From Candidatus Moranbacteria bacterium UBA2206 (GTDB taxonomy: Bacteria > Patescibacteriota > Minisyncoccia > Moranbacterales > UBA2206), in assembly GCA_002328565.1 (NCBI GenBank), contig DCUU01000038.1, positions 1,383-21,767 on the forward strand: DNA of 20,385 nucleotides. The letters run 5' to 3'. Below, one piece after another: positions 1 through 6,502 of this stretch; the stretch's first letter is position 1; every line of letters starts with the position of its first letter. The translations under genes were made by a program, and so were the position numbers. The notes under the pieces were generated by a model. It saw only the letters and a program-made list of their open reading frames with translations. It searched no databases and was not told where the DNA came from.

Positions 1-264
1 ACGATGCCTGACGTAAAAAACTTTGAACCAAAATCTGCCTTGCTTTCCGGAACCGACGGACTAGATCATTATAAAAAACTATTCCAACAGATAATTTTGT
101 TAAGAAAAAATTGTTTCATGTTTCATGTTTCATGTTTCATGGAAATAAGTCCTGAACAAAAACCAAAAATTGCCAAATTAATCAAAAAATATTTTCCGAA
201 CGCAAAAATTGAATTTCAAAAAGATTTAGCTCAAAAATGGCGCGTTGCTATCTTTGAGATATAA
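1..264 (+). CDS. prmC: PrmC/HemK-like release factor glutamine methyltransferase, 3' end
   Basis: The last 87 codons of a gene that enters from the left edge. The tail reads like the C-terminus of PrmC, the SAM-dependent enzyme that methylates the glutamine of the GGQ motif in peptide-chain release factors. Seen: an FEPKSALLSGTDGLDHYKKL segment (the family's conserved EP.xAL..G.DGL..Y), then a MEISPEQKPKI segment (family: lEIG..Q...i), then a KWRVAIFE ending. The catalytic NPPY motif would lie upstream, outside the window. The family's usual GG-hydrophobic stretch before the lEI motif is replaced by a segment encoded by four 7-bp repeats (114-141). The ATG at position 4 is an internal methionine; the frame is open to base 1. 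A strong hairpin follows the stop. Family call is fairly secure; the symbol rests on the tail only. Confidence 0.75.
   Translation, partial: TMPDVKNFEPKSALLSGTDGLDHYKKLFQQIILLRKNCFMFHVSCFMEISPEQKPKIAKLIKKYFPNAKIEFQKDLAQKWRVAIFEI
114..141 (+). repeat. Four perfect tandem copies of the 7-mer tttcatg inside prmC
   Basis: Four back-to-back identical heptamers at 114-120, 121-127, 128-134 and 135-141. Because 7 is not a multiple of three, each copy is read in a different phase (FMFHVSCFM). Gain or loss of one copy would shift the frame of the last ~40 codons. The current copy number keeps the family's C-terminal motifs in frame. Confidence 0.9.
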
Positions 265-282
265 TCAAAAAAGCTTATTTTA

Positions 283-318
283 AAAGCAAAAAATCGCGAT
301 TTCGCGATTTTTTGCTTT
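283..318. terminator. Bidirectional intrinsic terminator
   Basis: A perfect 17-bp inverted repeat (283-299 with 302-318) around a TT centre, with a CG-rich core (atcgcga/tcgcgat) flanked by A and T runs. It lies between convergent genes (the plus-strand prmC end and the minus-strand lysine-rich gene), so it can end both transcripts. Confidence 0.85.
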
Positions 319-362
319 ATCAATAATACCTAAGGCATTAAAGAACAATTATTCAAAAAAGA

Positions 363-458
363 CTATTTCTTTTTCTTTTTTGTTGCTTTCTTTTTTGCTA
401 CTTTCTTTGTAGCTTTTTTCTTTGTAGCTTTTTTAGCTGCTTTCTTTTTTGCTGCCAT
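363..458 (-). CDS. Histone H1-like lysine/alanine-rich small basic protein, 31 aa
   Basis: A short ORF, ATG at 458-456 and TAG at 365-363. It encodes 31 residues made only of Met, Ala, Lys, Thr and one Val, in repeats such as AAKKKAAKKATKKKATKK, ending in five lysines. This composition is that of the tails of bacterial histone-H1-like proteins (HctA/AlgP type), which bind DNA by charge. Support that it is real: an excellent Shine-Dalgarno (aaaggaaggtga) 6-8 nt before the ATG, identical over 17 nt to that of the gene at 993; a plausible promoter at 590-617; and a strong terminator (283-318) just downstream. Role in nucleoid packaging is inferred from composition only. A ribosome-associated or RNA-binding role is possible. 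Confidence 0.7.
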   Translation of the reverse strand: MAAKKKAAKKATKKKATKKVAKKKATKKKKK

Positions 459-589
459 GTTGATTTCACCTTCCTTTCTATTTTTATTTTTTAACTTTAA
501 AATAATTTACATTTTTATTTTCGACCTTTTATTTTTAAAAAAATTATTTTTTCCGAATGTTATCGGATGAAAATATTTTTCTTAATTTA

Positions 590-617
590 ATTATACAACA
601 TATAATTTTTTTTGCAA
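590..617 (-). promoter_or_regulatory. Promoter for the histone-like gene
   Basis: On the minus strand: TTGCAA (617-612), 16-bp spacer, perfect TATAAT (595-590). Predicted start near 583, leaving a leader of about 125 nt before the ATG at 458. The tract is very AT-rich, so chance matches are possible. Confidence 0.45.
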
Positions 618-627
618 TAGAAAAAAG

Positions 628-636
628 TTATCCACA
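628..636 (+). promoter_or_regulatory. DnaA-box-like site TTATCCACA
   Basis: A perfect match to the DnaA box consensus TTATNCACA, 10 bp upstream of the -35 of the histone-like gene promoter. It sits in an 18-mer (621-638) that recurs with one mismatch at 18521-18538, upstream of the mraZ promoter. Binding is not shown. Confidence 0.4.
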
Positions 637-681
637 GGTGAAAAAAAATAAATTACAAATAATATTACAAAAAAGTTTCAT

Positions 682-759
682 AATTATTTCTTTTTTTATA
701 AAATTATTTTTCAAAAAAATTATTTCTTTCCATTTAATTATTTTTTTGAAAAATTATTT
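682..759. repeat. AT-rich tract with iterated aattattt
   Basis: Five copies of the octamer aattattt start at 682, 702, 718, 736 and 752, with a sixth at 542. The whole 459-826 stretch has very low GC and no convincing coding sequence. It is the longest gene-free interval in the window and carries the divergent promoters of the two flanking genes. Low-complexity drift is the simplest explanation; a melting-prone or protein-loading region is the alternative. Confidence 0.5.
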
Positions 760-826
760 GAAAAAATAAATCTTAGAAAATTAAAATTATCTATTTATTA
801 CGCCCTAAATAAGCCCTTTTGTCTAG

Positions 827-855
827 TTGACGCCTGCACCAGATGAAGTTAATAT
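827..855 (+). promoter_or_regulatory. Promoter for the membrane protein gene at 993
   Basis: TTGACG (827-832), 17-bp spacer, TAATAT (850-855). A transcript from about 862 would have a ~130-nt leader that contains the whole 61-bp cruciform repeat (908-968). Confidence 0.45.
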
Positions 856-907
856 TTAGTAGAAGAACAGCTTCAACGAAAGCACGTTAAAAAAATAATA
901 AATATTC

Positions 908-968
908 ACCCTATGGAATAAATTTTGTTTACAAAATTATCCCGACAAGTCGGGATATTCCACAGGGT
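908..968. repeat. 61-bp cruciform repeat, copy 1
   Basis: Outer arms 908-919 and 957-968 (accctatggaat / attccacagggt) pair with one mismatch. Inside are two side-by-side hairpins: 921-938 (8 bp, 2-nt loop) and 939-956 (atcccgac aa gtcgggat, 8 bp). The element has the same length and layout as copy 2 at 16789-16849 in inverse orientation. The first inner hairpin is identical in both; the second has a different sequence but is still paired. Here it forms part of the 5' leader of the gene at 993. Confidence 0.85.
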
Positions 969-992
969 AAACTAGAAAGGAAGGTGAAAATT

Positions 993-1574
993 ATGGATAA
1001 CCAAGAACTAGATGAAAAAACCATAGAAGAAGAATCTACTCAAAATAAGATGCGAGAATGGCTAGAGGATAATATGCGAATTATCGTAAGCATTCTTATT
1101 GTAGTTTTAATTGCTGGAGGAATTTATTCCTATTCTAAACGAACAGAATCGCCACGGATGGATGAATCGACTGTAGCTGTAAATGAAGACGATTCTACTG
1201 TAAAACAAGAAGATGTCAACGAAGCTATCGATTCTGAAGAAAAAGAAACATCTTCAGTTGCTACTAGCCAAGAAACAGAAAATTCTTTTGTTGAAACAGC
1301 CGTTAGAGGCGACAGTCAAACAAAACTCGCTCGAAGAGCACTTGCTGATTTTCTTGAAAAAAATCCTGATTCAGCGCTCACAGCTGAGCACAAGATCTAT
1401 ATTGAGGATTATTTGCGCAAAAACTCAGGTCACACAGGTAGAGTTTCCGTAGGTACATCAATAGAATTTTCAAAAGATTTGATTAAGGATGCAATCTCAA
1501 AATCTAAAAACCTCAACGACAATCAATTGAAAAATCTGCATAAGTATGCCGTTCGAGTACCGTCGTTGTCATAA
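993..1574 (+). CDS. Single-pass membrane protein with acidic linker, CPR-type hypothetical
   Basis: 193 residues. Layout: acidic cytoplasmic N-terminus (about 1-28), one transmembrane helix (about 30-47, IIVSILIVVLIAGGIYSY), a Ser/Glu/Asp-rich linker (about 50-105), then a C-terminal domain beginning FVETAVRGDSQTKLARRAL and ending in VPSLS. The RGDSQTKLARRAL stretch resembles the start of a LysM repeat (GDs...iA), which would suggest peptidoglycan contact, but the rest does not clearly fit, so this is only a hint. Start: the frame opens at GTG 984, but aaaggaaggtg (976-986) is placed correctly for ATG 993, which is chosen. It is transcribed away from the AT-rich region and ends at a bidirectional terminator. 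Function unknown. Confidence 0.8.
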   Translation: MDNQELDEKTIEEESTQNKMREWLEDNMRIIVSILIVVLIAGGIYSYSKRTESPRMDESTVAVNEDDSTVKQEDVNEAIDSEEKETSSVATSQETENSFVETAVRGDSQTKLARRALADFLEKNPDSALTAEHKIYIEDYLRKNSGHTGRVSVGTSIEFSKDLIKDAISKSKNLNDNQLKNLHKYAVRVPSLS

Positions 1575-1640
1575 TAGATTTTCTTCATTCATAATCACTT
1601 TGTTCTTTTTTTAGGTAAGTATATTATTACTTTCTATATA

Positions 1641-1677
1641 ACAAAAATCCTTCTCGCTAAGCGGGAAGGATTTTTGT
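1641..1677. terminator. Bidirectional intrinsic terminator
   Basis: A 17-bp stem (1641-1657 with 1661-1677, one mismatch or wobble) with loop TAA, A-run on one side and T-run on the other. It separates the convergent genes ending at 1574 (plus) and 1681 (minus). Confidence 0.85.
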
Positions 1678-1680
1678 TAT

Positions 1681-2136
1681 TTAGTATATTTTTACACTAT
1701 CCCCTATTTTAAGATTATATTTATCCGAAAGCCCGCTATTTATTTCCAAAACCTTATCCGCCGTAATCTGCGGATTTATTATTTCTAAAGATTCATGAGA
1801 AACATTTTTCGCTATATAGACTATTTTTCCTTCTTTTATCCAAAGTATATCCAAATCAAATTCCATATCTTTCATCCAAAAAGGATGTTTGGCACTTTTT
1901 TCAAATTCAAAAATCATACCTTCGTTTTCTCTAATCTTTGTTCGGCTACCCAAGCCTTGAGCCTGTTTTTCTGGTGTTCTTACCAATTCCACAAAGAATT
2001 TCTGATCACCAATTTGAACTATTTTATGATTTTTAAGATAGATAAATCCGAATATTATCGAAGTTAAAAAAAATGCCGAGAAGATAATTGCTATTTTTCC
2101 CCCAATATTTTTATTTTTCACTTTATCTTTTTGCAT
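1681..2136 (-). CDS. DUF192 family protein, membrane-anchored
   Basis: 151 residues. An N-terminal hydrophobic segment (about 14-34) acts as membrane anchor or uncleaved signal, followed by a complete DUF192 domain. Family marks seen: VELVRTPEKQAQGLGSR, GMIFEF, FWMKDMEFDLDILWI, then KVLEINSG and GDSV near the end. The biochemical function of the family is not established; it is usually secreted or anchored outside the membrane. The start overlaps the end of the upstream sugar-phosphate transferase gene by 14 nt, so the two are probably translationally coupled. It is the last gene of the GT2 - transferase - DUF192 operon, which ends at the 1641-1677 terminator. Confidence 0.85.
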   Translation of the reverse strand: MQKDKVKNKNIGGKIAIIFSAFFLTSIIFGFIYLKNHKIVQIGDQKFFVELVRTPEKQAQGLGSRTKIRENEGMIFEFEKSAKHPFWMKDMEFDLDILWIKEGKIVYIAKNVSHESLEIINPQITADKVLEINSGLSDKYNLKIGDSVKIY

Positions 2137-3151
2137 TACCCAATTTAGAAATTTTTTTATTTATAACTAAAATCACGCCCATTATAATAATTACCACTAA
2201 AAACAAGGTAACTCCTTTTCCAATTGCTCGAGTATTAAGCGCAACACCAGCGATAATGCCAGTGACTATCCAATAACTTAGAACTATTTTCCGTTGAGAC
2301 CATCCCAGCTCCATCAGTTTATAATGCAAATGATTCCGATCTGGAATAAATATTGATTTTTTATTGCGAATTCTTTCTCCGATTACCCAAAAAAAATCAA
2401 CAACTGGAATAGCCAAAACCAAAAGTGAAGTAGCAATTTTAGTACCGGCAAAAATTGCTAAAATCGCTAAAGAAAAACCCATAAACATCGCGCCTGTTGT
2501 TCCCGCAAGAATCTTAGACGGATAAAAATTAAACACCAGAAATCCTAAAATTGTTCCCATTAGAATTGCGCACATTATTGCAATAGGAGGCTGGTTAACT
2601 TCCAAGCGGAAACTCAAGAAAAAAATTGTAATGGCCGTTATAAAGGTAATACCTCCCGAAAGTCCGTCTATTCCATCCAGCCAATTGATAGAATTCATAA
2701 GAAGAATGAGCCAAAAAATAACTAATAAAACAGAAAAGATTGTACCTATGCCTGAGTCTAATTTTATAATACCACCATTTAGCGGATTAGTTATATAATA
2801 GATTCTAATTCCCATAATAAAAACGAAAAGAGAGACTGCAATTTGTCCAAAGAGTTGTATTTTCCAGCGAATTTCCTTCATGTCATCCCAGAAATAAATC
2901 GACAAAAGAATAATATTGCTGATTAAAAAACCGTAAAGTTGTGAGCTTATAAATAAATCCTTATTTATAAGAATCACTAAATCGAAAACTATAATCATAG
3001 CCAAACCGCCCAACCTAGAAACATTGCCTTTATGAATATGACGCAAGCCCTCTCGTCCTAGCCATTTTATTTTACTGGTAAACAGAATAACAGCATACAC
3101 CGAAATTACTGTGAGCGAGAAAGAAATTAGAAAAGGAATCAAATATTTCAT
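2123..3151 (-). CDS. WecA/TagO-like polyprenyl-phosphate sugar-1-phosphate transferase (MraY/GT4 superfamily)
   Basis: 342 residues, strongly hydrophobic with about ten membrane segments. Family marks: GLRHIHKGNVSRLGGLA (about 35-51), an Asp-Asp pair WDDMKE (D89-D90), NSINWLDGIDGLSGG (about 153-167) and the cytoplasmic His motif PDRNHLHYKL (H274, H276). The superfamily transfers a UDP-sugar phosphate onto undecaprenyl phosphate, starting a lipid-linked glycan. Odd: the normally invariant G-D-x-G-S motif that supplies a catalytic or Mg-binding Asp reads GTTGAMFMG (217-225), with Thr218 in place of Asp. It is therefore either a variant subfamily or not a standard transferase. It is not typical MraY. 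It lies 13 nt after a GT2 gene, which fits envelope polysaccharide synthesis. The sugar cannot be told. Confidence 0.85.
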   Translation of the reverse strand: MKYLIPFLISFSLTVISVYAVILFTSKIKWLGREGLRHIHKGNVSRLGGLAMIIVFDLVILINKDLFISSQLYGFLISNIILLSIYFWDDMKEIRWKIQLFGQIAVSLFVFIMGIRIYYITNPLNGGIIKLDSGIGTIFSVLLVIFWLILLMNSINWLDGIDGLSGGITFITAITIFFLSFRLEVNQPPIAIMCAILMGTILGFLVFNFYPSKILAGTTGAMFMGFSLAILAIFAGTKIATSLLVLAIPVVDFFWVIGERIRNKKSIFIPDRNHLHYKLMELGWSQRKIVLSYWIVTGIIAGVALNTRAIGKGVTLFLVVIIIMGVILVINKKISKLGNAKR

Positions 3152-3164
3152 TTTATTTTATTAT

Positions 3165-4853
3165 TTACTTTTTTTTAGGAGTCACCCAGAATTCTCCAAA
3201 ATATTTTCCAAGCATTATTCTAGTTTGCGAATCAATGGCTGGCATTGAACCAAGAAATGGCGAAATAATAGGCACCAAAGCCCATTGAAGTATCATATAT
3301 ATATTTCTCCATTTAGAATATTTTTTCGGTCGTGGTGGCATCAAAAGGAAGCTAAGCGACATTGAAATAACCAAACCCATCATAGCCAATGTCATGAGAT
3401 ATCGCGTGATAAAGGGAAGATTATGTGCCAAAACAGATTGATTGAAATCATCCCCGCCAAAAATAAGTGGGAGCCATCCCAAAATCGCCAGAATCATGCT
3501 GGCCGTCGCCCAACTATGATGACCTTCCAGCATTTCAAAGGCAACGGAAAATTTTTTCCAAAAAGGAATTTTTTTATCTGGAGCAATAGCTCTCATCACT
3601 GTCGGAAAATGTTCGATACCATAAGCCCAGCGACGTTTTTGTTTATATTGATTTTTGATAGTTTTCCAATATGTTTCTGCTAAAACTGCATCCAACGAAA
3701 CTGGCAAATGAATCGGCTTTACTCTATAGTCTCCGTGAAAATAGGAAAACCCCTTCCAGTAAATTATTGAGTCTTCGTTGATTATATTCACCGGCCAGAA
3801 ACCAACCTTGACCAAGGTATCAAAAGATTCACTATGTGACGCAAATGTGACCATCCCCTCAGGTCTAGTGCTCTGAAAAATATGCCAAAAACTTGAACCC
3901 GTCACAATCACACGAACAAAAGCATTGGTATCCCAAAGATTATTATGGTACATCGGCAAGGGTTGATAGGCAAATTGCAAACGCTTGGGTTCTGTTATGA
4001 AATTATATGTAAGCGCAGCAAAATATTGCGGATGAGCCACAGTATCACAATCAAAATTAGACAGCAGAACTTTCTCATAATTAACTCCGTGTAAATCAAG
4101 ATATTTCATAAGTTCTCTAGCAGCAAAAGTTGCGTTTGATGCTTTGCATTTCATTTCTCCTCCGGCTACAATATGCGTGGTAACAAGAAAATCACGAAAA
4201 ACTCCTTGGAATTTATTTTTTAGATAATTAACCTTTTCCAGTCTTTGTTTTTCTGGTTCGCGCTCCTCTGTGGCTAAGAGGATGATAAATTGATGGTTAG
4301 GAAAATTAGAATCAGCAATCGCTTGGATAGCTGGCTCAATTACTTCAGCTGGCTCACCAGCTGTCGGAAGCAAAACTACATGTACAATTTCCCTCCAATC
4401 CAAAATCTGCTCTTTTATTTTTGAAATTTCCTCCACTTCTTCCAAGTATTTTTGATATTTTTCTATCTCTTTTTTAAAAATATTTTTTTCTTGCCTAGCA
4501 AGTTTATCACTTTCTCCTAGACTTTTTTGCATATTTAAAATTCGGTCATTGATAATTTCCATATAATTTTCCGGATGCATGATATTTTGACATCTCTCCC
4601 ACCAATCAATCTCTTTGCCCTCTTTCAGCTTTTTATATCCTGCAACTGAATAATACGCGATAAAAATAGTTCGATAAATCCAATAAATATCAAAAATTAT
4701 AATAAAAATAGCTACATAAACTGGCAAAAGAAAAGAAAAAACAAACATGCCAATGAGGGTTGTCCAAGTCAAAATTCCCGGAATAACTTCCAGTATTCGT
4801 TGAATTCGCCTTTCTTTAGGATCTTTAGTTTTTGGATTGGGAAAATTGAACAT
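3165..4853 (-). CDS. Membrane-embedded family 2 glycosyltransferase (cellulose-synthase-like fold)
   Basis: 562 residues. Two or three N-terminal membrane segments (about 23-72), a charged helical, probably coiled-coil stretch (about 105-150), a cytoplasmic GT-A domain (about 155-420) and about three C-terminal helices (about 449-466, 483-504, 516-535). Processive-GT2 marks: FDCDT (D268, D270; DxD), NEDSIIYWKG (E360-D361; catalytic-base position) and QKRRW (405-409; Q-x-x-R-W). This suggests polymerisation, or polymerisation plus export, of a surface polysaccharide. The substrate is unknown. First gene of a three-gene operon with the WecA-like transferase and DUF192 protein. No clear Shine-Dalgarno before its ATG. 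Confidence 0.85.
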   Translation of the reverse strand: MFNFPNPKTKDPKERRIQRILEVIPGILTWTTLIGMFVFSFLLPVYVAIFIIIFDIYWIYRTIFIAYYSVAGYKKLKEGKEIDWWERCQNIMHPENYMEIINDRILNMQKSLGESDKLARQEKNIFKKEIEKYQKYLEEVEEISKIKEQILDWREIVHVVLLPTAGEPAEVIEPAIQAIADSNFPNHQFIILLATEEREPEKQRLEKVNYLKNKFQGVFRDFLVTTHIVAGGEMKCKASNATFAARELMKYLDLHGVNYEKVLLSNFDCDTVAHPQYFAALTYNFITEPKRLQFAYQPLPMYHNNLWDTNAFVRVIVTGSSFWHIFQSTRPEGMVTFASHSESFDTLVKVGFWPVNIINEDSIIYWKGFSYFHGDYRVKPIHLPVSLDAVLAETYWKTIKNQYKQKRRWAYGIEHFPTVMRAIAPDKKIPFWKKFSVAFEMLEGHHSWATASMILAILGWLPLIFGGDDFNQSVLAHNLPFITRYLMTLAMMGLVISMSLSFLLMPPRPKKYSKWRNIYMILQWALVPIISPFLGSMPAIDSQTRIMLGKYFGEFWVTPKKK

Positions 4854-4874
4854 AATTATTGAAAATTAATTAAA

Positions 4875-4945
4875 TTGTCATCCTGAACTTGTTTCAGGAT
4901 CCTACTACTAGAACTTAAGATTCTGAAATAAATTCAGAATGACAA
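4875..4945. repeat. Double-hairpin dispersed repeat (gtcatcctgaa type)
   Basis: Outer arms 4875-4886 and 4934-4945 (ttgtcatcctga / tcagaatgacaa) pair with one mismatch. Each arm also pairs locally: tcctgaa with ttcagga (4881-4899) and ttctgaa with ttcagaa (4921-4939). Elements starting gtcat(t/c)ctga are known as dispersed palindromic repeats in many bacteria. It lies between the operon ending at 4950 and the gene starting at 4853, and may serve as transcript end for the former. Confidence 0.75.
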
Positions 4946-4949
4946 AATT

Positions 4950-5369
4950 TTAATAGTTTATTAGTATAACACTAACTGAAGAAATTATCAAGTTTATTTG
5001 TATAATCACCGAGGCTAGGAGCAAACTATAACTAGCGATTCTTTCCTTGTTTTTATAGAAGAAAAAAGCTAAGCTCAAGTTTACCAAAAATAAAAACAAT
5101 CCAATAGCCGGTGCCACGAAAGATTGCCTCCAGTTCCCTAGATTATCTACGCCAAAATAGACATTGTAGTGCAAAATTATATTCCCCTCAGTCTTATTAA
5201 TGAAAATCGCCAATGCTAGCCAGTTTGCTAAATTAGAAATAAAATTGAAAATCAATAACCAAAGAATGATGTGATTTTTGAAAAATTCTTGATTGAAAAA
5301 AAGCTTGAATTTATAAATTAAGCTTTTTTTTGAATTATTATTTATTTTAATTTCTATTTTATTTTCCAT
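4950..5369 (-). CDS. Small multi-pass membrane protein, unknown
   Basis: 139 residues: a lysine/asparagine-rich N-terminus (about 1-33), a first membrane segment (about 34-56), an extracytoplasmic loop with ILHYNVYFGVDNLGNWRQ (about 64-82), and two further helices (about 85-105 and 112-137). No catalytic motif is seen. The LHYNVYFGVD loop is the most distinctive part and looks conserved in type. It starts 4 nt after the rmuC stop, so it is the last gene of the wHTH - rmuC - membrane protein operon. The double-hairpin repeat 4875-4945 follows immediately. Function not recognised. Confidence 0.75.
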   Translation of the reverse strand: MENKIEIKINNNSKKSLIYKFKLFFNQEFFKNHIILWLLIFNFISNLANWLALAIFINKTEGNIILHYNVYFGVDNLGNWRQSFVAPAIGLFLFLVNLSLAFFFYKNKERIASYSLLLASVIIQINLIISSVSVILINY

Positions 5370-5373
5370 ATTT

Positions 5374-6492
5374 TTAATCTTCTGTTTTAGGCTTTTCTAC
5401 TTCTACTGTTTCTATAAGCTCCCTCTCTTCTCCGCCTATTTTAATTACATCCTTATCTATTTTTATAAATTCCTTACGAGCTGATTCATAAGAACCGACT
5501 GTGGTAGATAAATTATTTCCCAATCTAGATAGAAAAACTTCATACTTCTCAATATGAGTTCCTAAGCTCTGGACTCTTTTTATAATTTCTTTCGTTGTTT
5601 TTTCTATTTTTATTTGATTGAGACCCTGAAGAATAGTTTGCAAAAAAGCATAGAAAGAATTAGGAGAAACAATGCTAACTTTTTTCCTCCCCGCATATTC
5701 TATTAGATCAGCTGAATTTATACCGGCACTTCCCATATTTAGATCATAATAAATAGTTTCAGATGGAATAAACATTAAAGCAAAATCCATCGTATCTTTC
5801 TTTGGTTGAATATATTTAGAGGTTTCATCAATTCGATATTTTAAATCCTGCTTGAAAGCTTTTTCTAATTTTTCTTTTTCAATAATATCCTTACAATCAA
5901 GTATGCGATTATAATTTTCTAAGGAAAATTTTGAGTCTATCGGAATAACTTTGTCTTGTAAAAAAATCACAGCATCCACTATCAAATCATTCCCCTCTTC
6001 ATTTTTTCCTATTTTATACTGCATTTGATATAAAGCAGGAGGAAGAACATTCTTAAGCACCGTTTCTAAATAATATTCTCCTAGGATTCCCCTTCTTTTT
6101 GGATTTTGTAGAATATCTTGCAAGTTTTGCAATTGGGAAGAAAAATTTAAAACTTGCTTTGTAGCTCCTTTTAATTCTGTAAGTTCGGCTACCACATCAG
6201 CAATTTGTTTAGCAGATTGACCGCTAATACCTTGGACGGTTTGCATCGCATGATTCATTTGCGCTTGTGTTGTTTGGTATGATTCTTTTAATTTATTATC
6301 AACAGTATTGCGTAAATGATTATTTTGATCTGATAAATTTCTATTTTGTTCGCTAATAGTAGCCAAGCTAGCCATTATTTTATCTTTAACCTCATTATCA
6401 TTCCCATTTTCAATCTTTCTTCTCATATCAAAAACAAAAAACAATAATGTTCCAATTATTAAAATTAAGACAATTAGAAGTATATAAAGCAT
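5374..6492 (-). CDS. rmuC: RmuC family DNA recombination protein
   Basis: 372 residues. An N-terminal membrane helix (about 2-22), a long predicted coiled coil (about 30-125) and the RmuC domain (about 130-330). The domain shows RRGILGEYYLETVLKNVLP, then VDAVIFLQDKVIPIDSKFSLENY (the family's nuclease-like D-A-V...DSKF core) and FIPSETIYYDL. RmuC proteins are thought to limit recombination between inverted repeats; the fold is related to restriction-type nucleases, but activity is not firmly established. Slightly shorter than E. coli RmuC. It lies 10 nt after the wHTH gene and 4 nt before the small membrane protein gene. This host carries several long inverted repeats in the window. Confidence 0.9.
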   Translation of the reverse strand: MLYILLIVLILIIGTLLFFVFDMRRKIENGNDNEVKDKIMASLATISEQNRNLSDQNNHLRNTVDNKLKESYQTTQAQMNHAMQTVQGISGQSAKQIADVVAELTELKGATKQVLNFSSQLQNLQDILQNPKRRGILGEYYLETVLKNVLPPALYQMQYKIGKNEEGNDLIVDAVIFLQDKVIPIDSKFSLENYNRILDCKDIIEKEKLEKAFKQDLKYRIDETSKYIQPKKDTMDFALMFIPSETIYYDLNMGSAGINSADLIEYAGRKKVSIVSPNSFYAFLQTILQGLNQIKIEKTTKEIIKRVQSLGTHIEKYEVFLSRLGNNLSTTVGSYESARKEFIKIDKDVIKIGGEERELIETVEVEKPKTED

Positions 6493-6502
6493 TTGTTTTT
6501 GT

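Noticed and set aside
557..769. Plus-strand 70-codon ORF in the AT-rich gap
   Set aside because: Composed almost only of K, I, F, L and N from A/T runs, with no ribosome-binding site or family-like pattern; low-complexity artefact.
853..921. Gene remnant ending in IHPME just before and into repeat copy 1
   Set aside because: A 22-codon open frame with no start codon or recognised sequence; its similarity to the rsmH end comes from the shared repeat arm.
541..968. Replication origin
   Set aside because: One perfect DnaA box plus an AT-rich iterated tract is suggestive, but there is no box cluster and no dnaA/dnaN neighbours. A near match at 591-599 (ttatacaac) is too weak.
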